NCBI GenBank assembly: GCA_001007665.1
Contig: JXQG01000007.1
Span: 1-45,132, forward strand
Direction of reading: 5' to 3'
DNA from: Candidatus Synechococcus spongiarum SP3
GTDB taxonomy: Bacteria > Cyanobacteriota > Cyanobacteriia > PCC-6307 > Cyanobiaceae
DNA length: 45,132 bases
In this document: positions 1 through 11,334 of the stretch, in pieces
Layout: each line of letters begins with the position of its first letter
Numbering within the stretch: position 1 is the first letter of the stretch
Notes under the pieces: model-generated
Told to the model about the DNA's origin: nothing
The model's database searches: none
What the model saw: the letters and a program-made list of their open reading frames with translations, nothing else
Translations under genes and position numbers: made by a program

Positions 1-25
1 TGATCACAAAGCGGTGCTCGCTCAT
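1..25 (-). CDS. 5' end of an unidentified leftward gene
   Basis: Only the first eight codons lie in the window, reading MSEHRFVI on the minus strand from an ATG at 25-23. A strong Shine-Dalgarno sequence (AAGGAGG, complement of 31-37) sits 5 nt upstream, which is why I accept the start. The rest of the gene is outside the window, so no function can be assigned. Confidence 0.45.
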
Positions 26-57
26 CACAGCCTCCTTCTCTAAAGGTTGAAACACCC

Positions 58-558
58 CTACACCCACATCTCAAACCCTTTTTGTCCACAGGACCCAGGT
101 CCTGTGGACAAAAAGTGCGTTACCGTTCTGCAAGAAGGGTTGCCACGAAATTCCAGTGAGCCGCATAACTGCTGGCGGTTGTGCATATGGTTGTCGAACG
201 CCTTGCCAGCCAACAGCACACCCAGGGGCAGGTTGCTGAATCCGTGGTGCTGCCCTTTGCTCTCGTGGCTCTGCTCTGGCAGCAGGAGGAAGCGCACCCG
301 ATTGCCCAGGGCGTCCACCAGCGCCACGATCTTCCTTGTCAGCCCGCCACGGGAACGGCCCCCATGCACGGGCGCCGAGTCCCCCCAGCGTCGGAAGCGG
401 CGGAAACTGGCTGTTCCAATGGCTGAACCAGGCAGGCAGATATCACCCATTCCTGAAGGCTGAAGCACACCCCAACCTCCATGGCAGTCCCATTGGTCCA
501 CAGGGCCTGGCACGGCAGCCGATGGCAGGGGCTGGCGCTTTGGGAAGACCTTTGGCAT
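58..558 (-). pseudogene. Degraded IS5-family transposase remnant
   Basis: The minus-strand reading contains SRGGLTRKIVALVDALGNR followed by VRFLLLPEQSH and AGKAFDN. These are the catalytic-core motifs of IS5-family (IS427-like) DDE transposases, which read GGLTTKIHALVDALGNPVRF and ADKAFD. Upstream, FRRFRRW resembles the usual YRRFRRW motif but is followed almost at once by the core, so the middle of the protein looks deleted. The C-terminal half after AGKAFDN is not recognisable. The piece is about 165 codons against roughly 250-270 for intact relatives, so it is a fossil rather than an active element. A perfect inverted repeat at 79-114 lies at its 3' end. Exact ends of the element are not determined. 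Confidence 0.65.
79..114. repeat. Perfect 17-bp inverted repeat, 2-nt loop
   Basis: Bases 79-95 are the exact reverse complement of 98-114, separated by CA at 96-97. The arms start and end in T5/A5, so a transcript from either strand would form a GC-rich hairpin flanked by A and U runs, like a bidirectional terminator. It lies at the edge of the IS5-type remnant and may instead be two abutting terminal repeats. Confidence 0.7.
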
Positions 559-592
559 GGTAGAGCCATTCGCTCCCTTGCCAGTCTTGGTG

Positions 593-2026
593 ATGGCTCG
601 CTCTCTTCGTTTGCTGGCCGCGATTCCTCTGCTGAGCTTGATGGTGATGCCTGCCTTGGCCAGTGGGCGCTATCAGGTGAAGCCGCGGGACAGCTTCTAC
701 AGCATTGCTCGCAAGTGCCAGGTGGATGTCCACGAGCTCATGCGTCTGAACCCCCGCCCGGACAACGCTCTCAAACTGGGAGAGCAGTTGCGCCTCCCTG
801 GTGATGTAAACTGCGGGGGTGGCACAGGTTCCGCCGGTGCAGTTGACCTGGCTTACCAGGTGCAGTCTCGGGATAACTTCTACAGCGTTGCCCGCAAGTG
901 TGGGATCAACGTCGATGAATTGCTGCGTCTGAACCCCCGTCCGGATCATGCTCTCAAATTGGGAGAGCAGCTACGTCTCCCCGGCAATACCCAGTGTGGA
1001 AACCGCAGCGATCCCGCTGGCGCAGTTGCCAGCAATTCGGTTTACCAGGTGCAGCCGCGGGAGGGATTTTATGGCATTGCTCGCAAGTGCCAGGTGGATG
1101 CCAAAGAACTGATACGCCTCAATTCCGCCAGCGGAATCAGTCTGCGCCCTGGCCAGCAGTTGATGTTGCCCAGCCATGCCCGCTGCCCAGGCCAATCCGC
1201 CACGGTGGCCAGCACCACCACACCCCGGACGACAAATACGGCTGCCACCAACACCCGCACGGCGGCCAATACCGGCGCAACCACCACACCAGCCCAGGCG
1301 CCGGCCGGAGAAACCTTTTCTTACCAGGTGAAGCAAGGGGAAGGTTTCTACAGCATTGCCCGCAAATGCAAGGTGGACACCAGAGAGTTGATCAGCCTCA
1401 ATTCCGAGAGCCCCAGCGTTCTGAGTCCTGGCCAGCAGTTGACCTTGCCCGGCTATGCCCGCTGCCCGGACCCGTCCACCACGGTGGCCAATGCTGGTGC
1501 CGGCGCCAACAGAACCGCAACACCGGCACAAACTGTGGCCGGTTCAAAAGCCTATTACGAGGTGCTGCCGCGGGAGGGCTTCTATACCATTGCCCGCAAG
1601 TGCCAGGTCAATGCCAAAGCACTGATGGCGCTGAATCCCCGGCCTGGCAATGTCCTCCACGTGGGAGATCAGTTGGAACTGCCCGGAGGATCCACATGCG
1701 AGAGCCTGCTGGCCGCCAATTCAGCGGCCGCTGAGGTCTCGGCAGCCGCATCCGCCGCCAACAGAGGTGGGACGGCTGGCTCCAGTTGGCGTTCCTACGG
1801 TTCCCTCCAAGTCAACTGGCAAGATTGGCGGATGATCGAGGGCCACTGGGTCGCACAAAGTCTCAATGGCTCTGATCAACAGTTCTATCTGGCCATCAAC
1901 TGCCCAGCCCAGCGCATCAACCAAACCAACAACAGTGGCCAATGGTCCACATGGGAGTCCCCCGATCCGGGCTTTGAGGAGCAGCTCATGGATGACCTCT
2001 GTCAAGAGAAGGAAGCCTTAAGCTGA
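593..2026 (+). CDS. Secreted protein with five Cys-containing LysM-like modules
   Basis: From ATG 593 the protein is 477 residues and begins with a classic signal peptide (MARSLRLLAAIPLLSLMVMPALA), so it should be exported. An in-frame ATG at 557 would add 12 residues before the signal peptide and is less likely. Five LysM-like modules start near residues 27, 88, 151, 244 and 322, each with a core like FYSIARKCQVD..ELMRLNPR and ending in LRLPG. LysM modules bind peptidoglycan or chitin-like glycans. Each module has a Cys in IARKC and a second one just after the module, which suggests a disulfide. Linkers are Ala/Thr/Ser-rich. The C-terminal 90 residues (WRSYGSLQVNWQDW, NCPAQRIN, DDLCQ) form a separate domain I do not recognise. 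The specific role is unknown; cell-wall or envelope binding is inferred. Confidence 0.8.
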   Translation: MARSLRLLAAIPLLSLMVMPALASGRYQVKPRDSFYSIARKCQVDVHELMRLNPRPDNALKLGEQLRLPGDVNCGGGTGSAGAVDLAYQVQSRDNFYSVARKCGINVDELLRLNPRPDHALKLGEQLRLPGNTQCGNRSDPAGAVASNSVYQVQPREGFYGIARKCQVDAKELIRLNSASGISLRPGQQLMLPSHARCPGQSATVASTTTPRTTNTAATNTRTAANTGATTTPAQAPAGETFSYQVKQGEGFYSIARKCKVDTRELISLNSESPSVLSPGQQLTLPGYARCPDPSTTVANAGAGANRTATPAQTVAGSKAYYEVLPREGFYTIARKCQVNAKALMALNPRPGNVLHVGDQLELPGGSTCESLLAANSAAAEVSAAASAANRGGTAGSSWRSYGSLQVNWQDWRMIEGHWVAQSLNGSDQQFYLAINCPAQRINQTNNSGQWSTWESPDPGFEEQLMDDLCQEKEALS

Positions 2027-2055
2027 TCTGGAAGTCCGTAGACCCGTCTCCACCG

Positions 2056-3486
2056 TCAGGAGCGGACCAGCCAATACGCCATGTCCATGGGCTTGTCGAT
2101 GGCCGTCAACTGTGGCGGACCCTGCTGACCAGGCGCGGTGAGGTTGATGAGCAGGGCTTCACTTCGGTTCTCTGCAGTGTGCCCCAGCACGGTTAAGAGA
2201 CGGTGGGTGACGGGGTCGTAATGGAGGCTGGACGCTGCACTCAGGCTGTGGTCGGTCAAGTGGAGCGCAGCCACCACACCATGGCCTGGCTGCACTTCCA
2301 ACAGGAAGATGTCCTGCTGGGGTTGACCGTCGTCACGCAAGACGCCATCAACCGTGAGCAGCCAGATGCGCTCCGCGATTTCGTTGCAGGCAACGGCGAG
2401 AACCGCGGCCTCCCCTTCCCACATCACCTCTGGCGCCAAGCCGGGACGCAGAAGTTCGATGGTTTTGACGTAGTCCGGCTGATGCTCCAGCACCACGGCC
2501 CGCTGCCCGGCGCCGCAGAAGGTTTTCAGGTCTCGATTGCCGGGCAGGAGGTGGCGCTGGGGAGGCAGGGGAGGCAAGCTGACCACCACCAGCCCGTTCT
2601 CGTCGGGCAACACGAGCCCATCGCCGCTGGGCAGCAACGTCGCAGGTCCAGCCGGCTGGTGGTCCAGGGGCGCCGTCTGTCTCCAGGGTTGATCTGGGCG
2701 CCACAGGTGCCTCAGACCTTTGGCCTGGTTGGGTTGGAAGATCTGCAAAAACGGTGGATGGTCGGCGGGTTTCTCCAAGGCGCCACTGCTCACGCCCTGG
2801 AGGAGCAGTTGGCCCCGATTGCTGCTGCTGAAGTGGCTGTAGAGGGTGGCGGGACCCGGCAAGGGCCTGGGTGGCGCCGCAGGTTGCGACGCAGCAGCCA
2901 GATCTCTCAGCGCCACACTGGATGGCTCCACTGCCACAAACCAGTTCTTCTGGCTGAGGGGATCCACCGCAGCGGCATAGACAACACCCCGTCCATCCCG
3001 CAGGGGCAGCACGTTACTGATGCTGCTCTCCCATGGGGTGATGGGCTGCCATGCACCACGGGTATCGGGCCAGGCCAACTCCAACCGTTGCCCCTGAGGG
3101 CTGGACACCAGCCCCAGCAGCAAGGGACGGGGATCCCATCGGAGACGGACCCGGTGGAGAGGCCGCCCCTGCTGGTCCTGACCACCCAGGCTTATCTCAA
3201 GGGGTCCGCTGGCGCGATAGGGCTGGCTCAGGCGCAATTGAACCGTGACGCCATCCGCTGTGGTGCTGAGGGGCACATCAGGCGCAAGCTGGATGGATGC
3301 GGCCAGAGAAGCCGGATCCACAGGGCGGCTATAGCGCAATTCCAGCACTGCCGCCGCATCCACAGCGGGTCGTACCGCCAGGAGACGGCCTGGGCGGCGC
3401 TGGAGGCCATACTGCTGGACCAACGCCAGGAGGAGACCCGCAAACAGCAGGCGCCAAGAGAGGCCATGGACCCGGTGGCGCGGCAA
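2056..3486 (-). CDS. Hypothetical membrane-anchored envelope protein
   Basis: This is a 476-residue protein with one hydrophobic stretch near the N-terminus (LLFAGLLLALVQQYGL, about residues 13-28), after which the chain is probably periplasmic. The early region (LELRYSRPVDPASL, PLEISLGGQDQQGRPL) resembles an immunoglobulin-like domain. The remainder has repeating beta-strand patterns (DGLVLPDENGLVVVSLPP, IWLLTVDGVL) that would fit a beta-propeller. I recognise no named family. It converges with the LysM gene (29 nt apart) and is divergent from the CsaB-like gene, so a link with the cell envelope is plausible but inferred. A long plus-strand reading through the same DNA is a shadow. Confidence 0.6.
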   Translation of the reverse strand: MPRHRVHGLSWRLLFAGLLLALVQQYGLQRRPGRLLAVRPAVDAAAVLELRYSRPVDPASLAASIQLAPDVPLSTTADGVTVQLRLSQPYRASGPLEISLGGQDQQGRPLHRVRLRWDPRPLLLGLVSSPQGQRLELAWPDTRGAWQPITPWESSISNVLPLRDGRGVVYAAAVDPLSQKNWFVAVEPSSVALRDLAAASQPAAPPRPLPGPATLYSHFSSSNRGQLLLQGVSSGALEKPADHPPFLQIFQPNQAKGLRHLWRPDQPWRQTAPLDHQPAGPATLLPSGDGLVLPDENGLVVVSLPPLPPQRHLLPGNRDLKTFCGAGQRAVVLEHQPDYVKTIELLRPGLAPEVMWEGEAAVLAVACNEIAERIWLLTVDGVLRDDGQPQQDIFLLEVQPGHGVVAALHLTDHSLSAASSLHYDPVTHRLLTVLGHTAENRSEALLINLTAPGQQGPPQLTAIDKPMDMAYWLVRS

Positions 3487-3606
3487 TGGCCTGGATAAGG
3501 GCAGGGGCAGAGGGATGGGCAGGGCTCGGGAACGACGCTAATCCCGCCCGGTGCGCCCACCGATGCACACGACTTAGCCTGTGGGGACCTTGCGACGCAT
3601 GGGGCC

Positions 3607-4707
3607 ATGGAAGACGGGGCCAGGACCAGGCCCAGATCGGGCTTCAGGGTGCTCCTCTGCGGCTACTACGGCGAGCACAACCTTGGGGACGACGCACTGT
3701 TGGCCACCCTTCTGGCCCTCCTGCCCCCCTCCTGCCACGTGGTGGCCACGGCGCGGGACCAACGCCAGGTGCAGGCGCAGTTTGGTATTGCCACCTGCCC
3801 CCGTGGCGGACCCATCAGGCTCCTGCTGGCCCTGATGCGGACCCAGGTGTTGGTTCTGGGCGGGGGCAGCTTGTTGCAGGACAGCACCAGCCGGCGCAGC
3901 CTCCTCTATTATTTAGCCCTGATTCTGACCGCCCGTCTCCTGGGGCGTCCCGTGTTGCTGTGGGGGCAGGGCCTGGGACCGCTCAAGACCCGCACCAGCC
4001 ATCTCCTGGCCCGACTGAGCCTCCACTTGGCGCAGGGCGTCACATGGCGCGATGACCAGTCAGCCGCCATGGCCGCCGCCTGGGGCATCCACGCCCCCGT
4101 GGGTCGGGATCCGGTGTGGTCCCTTCCCCGGCGCAACACTGCTGACAGCATTGATGGCCCCGCTGCAGGCGCCATCTGCCTGTGCTGGAGACCCACTCCC
4201 CTGCTGCATGCCGCCGGTTGGCGCCAACTGGAGAGCCAGGTCATTGCAGATGCCAGACGTCACAAGGCTCCCGTGTGTCTGGTGCCGTTCCACGCTCGTC
4301 AGGACGCTGTGCTGCTCAAAGCGTGCGCCGCACGACTCCAGGCTGCTGGTCTGGTGTGCCAATTTTGGCGTCCCCGGACGCCATGGCACTTTATGGACGG
4401 TCTGGCGCCTGCGGGTCTGGTGGTGGCCATGCGGCTCCATGCCGTCATCCTGGCAGCCATGGCGGATCGCCCTCTGTTGGCCCTCAGCTATGACCCCAAG
4501 GTAGAAGCCGCTGCCATGGCCATGGCCATTCCATCCATCAACCTGGCGGATCTCGATGGGCTCGCCGCCCTGCCAGCAACGTGGGAGCGGGCCAGGCGGT
4601 GGCGCCTCTCTCCAACCCGGCTGGTCCGACACCGCCAGCAGAACCGCTGCCATCAGGAGATGCTCGCTCAACGACTCGGTCCTGTGGACCAGCGGGATCT
4701 ACCGTGA
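3607..4707 (+). CDS. csaB: Polysaccharide pyruvyl transferase, CsaB-like
   Basis: The 366-residue protein matches the CsaB/polysaccharide pyruvyl transferase family, which adds ketal pyruvate to cell-wall polysaccharides. In bacteria with S-layers these then anchor SLH-domain proteins. Supporting motifs are LLCGYYGEHNLGDDALL near the N-terminus, VLGGGSLLQDSTSRRSLLYY about residue 83, LLWGQGLGPL, and the late MRLHAVILAA and LALSYDPKV. The length is normal and the frame intact. ATG 3607 is used; an alternative start at 3581 is in another frame. It is transcribed away from the hypothetical envelope gene. It ends just before the IS-remnant stretch that marks the left edge of the accessory island. 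Confidence 0.85.
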   Translation: MEDGARTRPRSGFRVLLCGYYGEHNLGDDALLATLLALLPPSCHVVATARDQRQVQAQFGIATCPRGGPIRLLLALMRTQVLVLGGGSLLQDSTSRRSLLYYLALILTARLLGRPVLLWGQGLGPLKTRTSHLLARLSLHLAQGVTWRDDQSAAMAAAWGIHAPVGRDPVWSLPRRNTADSIDGPAAGAICLCWRPTPLLHAAGWRQLESQVIADARRHKAPVCLVPFHARQDAVLLKACAARLQAAGLVCQFWRPRTPWHFMDGLAPAGLVVAMRLHAVILAAMADRPLLALSYDPKVEAAAMAMAIPSINLADLDGLAALPATWERARRWRLSPTRLVRHRQQNRCHQEMLAQRLGPVDQRDLP

Positions 4708-4721
4708 CGCGAGAAGGTTTA

Positions 4722-4966
4722 TCACGAGATTCCCGTGAGCGACATCGCTGCTGGCGGTTTTGTCGTAACCGGTGGCAATGCCCCGGTACTCCCTTGATCC
4801 TGGAAACCCTGATTCCCGCCCTGCAGGCGTTGGAACGATTCAGCCGCCTCAGCAGCGCTGACCATGGCCATACCGCTTCCATCTCCGAGAGGAACCGCTC
4901 CCGCTTGGTCTGCTTCTTCACCAAGTTGTGCTCCGGCCAGCTTGTGCTCGTCTGAGCCTTGTCCAT
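4722..4966 (-). pseudogene. IS5-type transposase N-terminal remnant
   Basis: From an ATG at 4966 the minus strand reads MDKAQTSTSWPEHNLVKK, then TKRERFLSEMEAVWPWSALL. This matches the N-terminus of IS5-family transposases (TKREQFLAEMDRVVPWAAL). After about 45 residues similarity stops and other frames take over, so only the 5' tip of the gene survives. The surrounding 4708-5120 stretch has no intact gene. It differs from the remnant at 58-558, which retains the catalytic core, so the two could derive from different elements. It sits directly upstream of the cas operon. Confidence 0.5.
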
Positions 4967-5120
4967 TGGCAGTCTTTGCTGCCAAACTGTTACGGATTTA
5001 CTGGCTCTGCACTACGCTTACAGAACTCAGGTAGCCGTCCGCCGTTGCCCAAGAGGCAGTGTAGCATCGAGGCGGTAAGGCCGGATGTATGCTGCCTAAA
5101 AACGCAGGAGATCCTGGCGC

Positions 5121-7581
<2,461 letters not shown>

Positions 7582-7585
<4 letters not shown>

Positions 7586-9841
7586 CAGCGTCCCTGCCCT
7601 CCTTCCCGGAGTTCTATCGGGCGATCAACGACCGCGACCCCTTCCCATGGCAGGCCCGCCTCGCCAACCGTCTCGCCACGGATGGGACGTGGCCTGACGA
7701 GATTGGCGTGCCAACTGGTATGGGCAAAACGGCCTGCCTTGAGATCGCTGTCTGGTGGCTGGCTTCGCAAGCCGACCGGGCGCCGGCGGAGCGAACCGCG
7801 CCAACACGGATCTGGTGGGTGGTGAACCGCCGCCTGCTGGTGGATTCGACGGCGGAACAGGCCTGCAAACTTGCAAAGAAACTGGAGGATTCGCGGAATA
7901 GCGGTGACTCGGAGGGCAATGCAAAACCGGATTCAGACGCTCTTGCCATGGTGGCTGAGCGGCTGCGCTCCCTCTCGGCTGGCCGTGGTGAACCACCCCT
8001 CAAGGTGATCTCCCTGCAGGGCGGTCTTGCCTCCCGCAGGCCCACCGATCCATCCTGTCCCACCGTGATCCTGGGTACGCTGCCCATGTACGGTTCACGG
8101 TTGCTGTTCCGTGGCTACGGATCGAGCCGCCGCGCCGTGGACGCTGCCATGGCCGGAACCGACAGCCTGGTGCTCCTGGACGAGGCCCATCTGGCGCCCC
8201 ATCTGCGATCCCTGACGGTCGCCCTGAACGAGTGCATTCCCGGTGCGCAGCCGCTGCATGGCCGTGCGCTCTACATTCATGTGCCACCGGGGAAACGTCG
8301 CGGCGGCAAGGACAAAAGAGGAAACCTGTGGCCGGTGTACGGCAAGGAGCCTGAACACGTGCTCCAACGGCTCAAGGATGCCCAGCCACAACCTGATGAG
8401 ACAGTCAACCTTTCCCCAAGGCGGGTGGCTGAAGTGCTGGGGCTGCCCGGTGAGGATCCTGGGCGTGCGCCTGAGGTGTTACCGGGGATTTTGTGGGAAT
8501 GGGTCAAGACCACCACACCCCCTGAGGGGGAAGCACCGGTGGAGCCCTACTTCAGCGGGATGGCGAGCCCAGAGTACACCGTCTCCGTCATCTGGCGGGT
8601 CCATGTGCCGGAATCGGGTCGGCGTTTGTGGCCACGGGCGAAGGACCGGGAAGCGGTGGATATTCTCATCCATGAGCTTAAGGACACCCTGAAAGACACA
8701 GCGGACACCTGTTGGCTTGGCAGCGACGGTGTTACGGCGGAAGAAGTGGCGTCCAAGGACAGCCTGCGCCCCGGCGACCGGATCGTGCTGCCCACAAACC
8801 GTGGCCTTCTGGACGACTTCGGCTGGAACCCTTCCGCAACTGACCCGGTGGTGGATGTTTCCCTGACTGGACAGGGGCTCCCCCTGAACCCGACGGCGGT
8901 CAAGCGCTTATGTGGTATCGATCTCGCCAGTGAGATTAAGCAGGCGCTCGGTACCGAGGACGATGAGACAAACGAGCTTGATGAAGCGGAACGGGACCAG
9001 GCAATCACCGCTATTCTGGAGGCGATCCGGGCCGTGGAGACTCCCAAGGGTTGGGACCCAGAGGAGTGGAGTGACTTCACCGATTCCCTGGAGCCGTCAA
9101 TCGTGGAATCCCGCAGAGAAGTAGCGAGATTGAGAGTGAGGAGTCCGCAGAGGGAAGGAGGCGCCCCCGTTGACGACTTTGACGAGAACTCGCTCGTGGA
9201 TTCCGTGAGCGCTTCAAATCGAGAGCTTGCAACGCTTGCGGGACATGGGCAGGCGGTTGGGGGCCAGTCACGGATGGTGGCTGAACAGGTTGGGCCTTCC
9301 AGTGCGCCTATGTGAGGTGGTGGAGTTTGCGGCCTCTCTGCACGACATTGGCAAAGCCGACCGGCGTTTTCAGCGCTGGTTGGATCCCGAAGATAAAAAC
9401 GGCGTCAACATGGCCAAGTCGGACGAGCCGCGTCGTAAGTGGGAAGCCATGCGTGTTCAATCCGGTTGGCCCCGCGGTGGGCGTCACGAGGATCTTTCCG
9501 CCCGCCTGGTGCTTGCGTGGTTGCAGCAACAACCCGACTGGGGTACGTCCCTTGAGCGGGACCTGCTGGTGCATCTGGTGATCAGTCACCACGGCAAAGG
9601 CAGGCCCATTGTGCCTCCGGCGGTAGACGGTACAGAGGAACGTGTACGCGGTGTGGTTGCCGGGGCTGCCGTTGAGGCTTCAGCCGATCTTGCCAGGATC
9701 GACTGGGATCAGCCAGCCCGTTTCCGGCGACTCAACGATCACTTTGGCCCCTGGGGACTGGCGCTGCTTGAGGCAATCGTCATCCGCTCGGATCACGCCG
9801 TATCGGCCAGCATGAACAGGAGGAAAGGATCATGGAAGTGA
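7582..9841 (+). pseudogene. cas3: Cas3 (type I-G, C-terminal HD), frameshifted and lacking helicase domain 2
   Basis: Cas3 is the helicase-nuclease that degrades targeted DNA; type I-G Cas3 carries its HD nuclease at the C-terminus. Visible parts are Walker A GVPTGMGKT (about residue 45), WWVVNRRLLVDS, DEAH in LVLLDEAHLAPH (about residue 200), ILWEWVKTTTPP and VIWRVHVPE. In another frame follow FAASLHDIGKADRRFQRWL and LVISHHGKGRPI from the HD domain. The frame breaks near 9288; removing one base from GGGCC joins EQVG to LPVRLCEV. In addition, motifs IV-VI of the helicase (the SAT, VATQ and QRxGRxxR region) are absent, and the DEAH region is followed within about 25 residues by sequence normally found after domain 2. 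Both lesions would abolish activity. Confidence 0.85.
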
Positions 9842-10719
9842 CCTGTCAGGGGCTGCCGGTTTTCTGGATCAATGGCTGGCTTGCCGCCGTCGGAGCGACC
9901 GTCCTTGATGATCGGATTCGGCTGCACTGGACAACAGGCGATCATCTGGCGATTCTCTCAGCGGCCGATTATGATCCCGTGGAGGCTCTTGTTGAATCCT
10001 GGCCCAAACAAGAACTGCTGGAGGACCTGCCGATAGCCGAACAATGGCAGGGGGCAGGAGTGCTCGAGCGGAAAGTCAAGGTGGATTCGTTCAGACAGCG
10101 GGCGCGGGCAGCGAGGGGGCATCCTCGCTCATGGACGCTGTCGTCGACGATGACGGACCTGAGTGTTGACAAGAACAGAGAGGTTGCACATGCACGCTTT
10201 GATCCTGTCGGTCCAGGCTCGATTAAGTCGCTGCACCATCGATTGCTAAAAGTCCACAAATATGTTGAGAAACCCTCGTCAGAACGCATCCGGGCTTCGC
10301 TAGCTGGCGAGGAACCGAGGGTGCAAGACAATGGACTCGGCTTTGATCCGGCGAGACTTGGCTCGCAGGCGGATAAAAGCAAGGTCTACACAGAGCCTGT
10401 TGTGGAAGTGATGGCCTTTTTCGGACTGAAACTGCTGCCCATGCGTGGCCGCGGAGTAGACAGTTCGTTTGCGGCTGAAGCCTTTGGCGGGGGAGGACGC
10501 CAGCGGGGATGGTCTCAGGGCGCCCCCCGCTTTTGCTGGCCGGCATGGGACCAACCCCTGGACGTTCACGGTATCGATGCCCTGCTGGACCTGTGGAATC
10601 CGAAAGACAAGAAAAATCGATGGTCGGCACTTGGCGTGCATGCCGCTTGGCAGAGCGTGAAATACAAAGCCCTGAGCACGAGTGATCCCACGAGGGCCTA
10701 TGGATCCGAACGGCTATGA
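9832..10719 (+). CDS. cas8g: Probable Cas8g (small type I-G Cas8, GSU0052-like)
   Basis: The 295-residue reading frame is open and follows a good ribosome site (AGGAGGAAAGG just upstream of ATG 9832), overlapping the cas3 end by 10 nt. It occupies the place where compact type I-G operons carry the small Cas8-type subunit, which links the effector complex to Cas3. Sequence hallmarks are LPMRGRGVDSSFAAEAFGGG, RFCWPAWDQPLDVHGIDALL and an N-terminal LPVFWINGWLAAVG. I assign the identity mainly from position and these motifs, so it is less certain than the neighbouring cas calls. It seems intact, but its partners are broken, so it is unlikely to act in interference. Confidence 0.6.
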   Translation: MEVTCQGLPVFWINGWLAAVGATVLDDRIRLHWTTGDHLAILSAADYDPVEALVESWPKQELLEDLPIAEQWQGAGVLERKVKVDSFRQRARAARGHPRSWTLSSTMTDLSVDKNREVAHARFDPVGPGSIKSLHHRLLKVHKYVEKPSSERIRASLAGEEPRVQDNGLGFDPARLGSQADKSKVYTEPVVEVMAFFGLKLLPMRGRGVDSSFAAEAFGGGGRQRGWSQGAPRFCWPAWDQPLDVHGIDALLDLWNPKDKKNRWSALGVHAAWQSVKYKALSTSDPTRAYGSERL

Positions 10720-11334
10720 CTGTTGAACCCATTGTGCCGATTTCCGCCATCGAACACTTTGCCTACTGCCCGAGGCAATGTGCCTTGATCCACTGTGACG
10801 GGGTCTGGAGCGATAACGAACACACCGTCCGGGGGACTCGTGCCCATCGCCGCGTCGATAGCGGCAAGCATCGCCGCGAACGGGGACGGTTGGTACTGCG
10901 GCGGCATTCCCCTCTGGTCGGAAGCTTTGGGACTGTCCGGGCGTGCCGATGCGGTTGAAATGGCTGACGATGCCGTATGGCCGGTGGAGTACAAGGCGGG
11001 TGTGCGGCACGGCCAGACAGCCGACCTCCAGTTGTGTGCCCAGGCGCTCTGTCTCGAAGAGATGCTTGAAGCTGAGATCCCCTACGGCTATGTGTGGTAT
11101 GGAGGGCCAAGGCGACGCCTGCAGGTGGATTTCACCACAGCACTGCGCAACGAGGTGTGCGGCATTATTGGGGAGATCCGCGAACAACTGCTGACCAGAC
11201 AGCTTCCTGCTGCCGTGGATGATGAACGCTGCAACGCCTGCCAGCTCCTGCATCACTGTCTTCCACAGTTGGCGAACGCACCACGGAAAGTGCGCAGCTA
11301 CCTCAAGGATGTGGTTTTCGGATGCGCTACCTGA
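10716..11334 (+). pseudogene. cas4: Cas4, frameshifted by one base
   Basis: Cas4 is an iron-sulfur nuclease that trims prespacers and selects the PAM during adaptation. The start ATG 10716 overlaps the cas8 stop. The first frame gives ISAIEHFAYCPRQCALIHCDG and GTRAHRRVD. After a C4 run at about 10907-10911 the family sequence continues in the next frame: LWSEALGLSGRADAVEM, WPVEYKAGVRHGQTADLQLC and RCNACQLLHHCLP. Removing one C joins RRHS to LWSEALG. The Fe-S cysteines (YCPRQC plus C-terminal CNAC and C) and the nuclease residues (GRAD, PVEYK) are preserved apart from the break. In many type I-G loci Cas4 is fused to Cas1; here they are separate overlapping genes. Confidence 0.8.

Noticed and set aside
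557..592. Upstream ATG start for the LysM protein
   Set aside because: It would put 12 residues ahead of a textbook signal peptide that begins at ATG 593.
2203..3498. Long plus-strand open frame opposite the hypothetical envelope gene
   Set aside because: It is low in family-like motifs and rich in Gln/Gly/Arg, typical of GC-rich antisense shadows; the minus-strand frame has a clear membrane anchor and beta-rich pattern.
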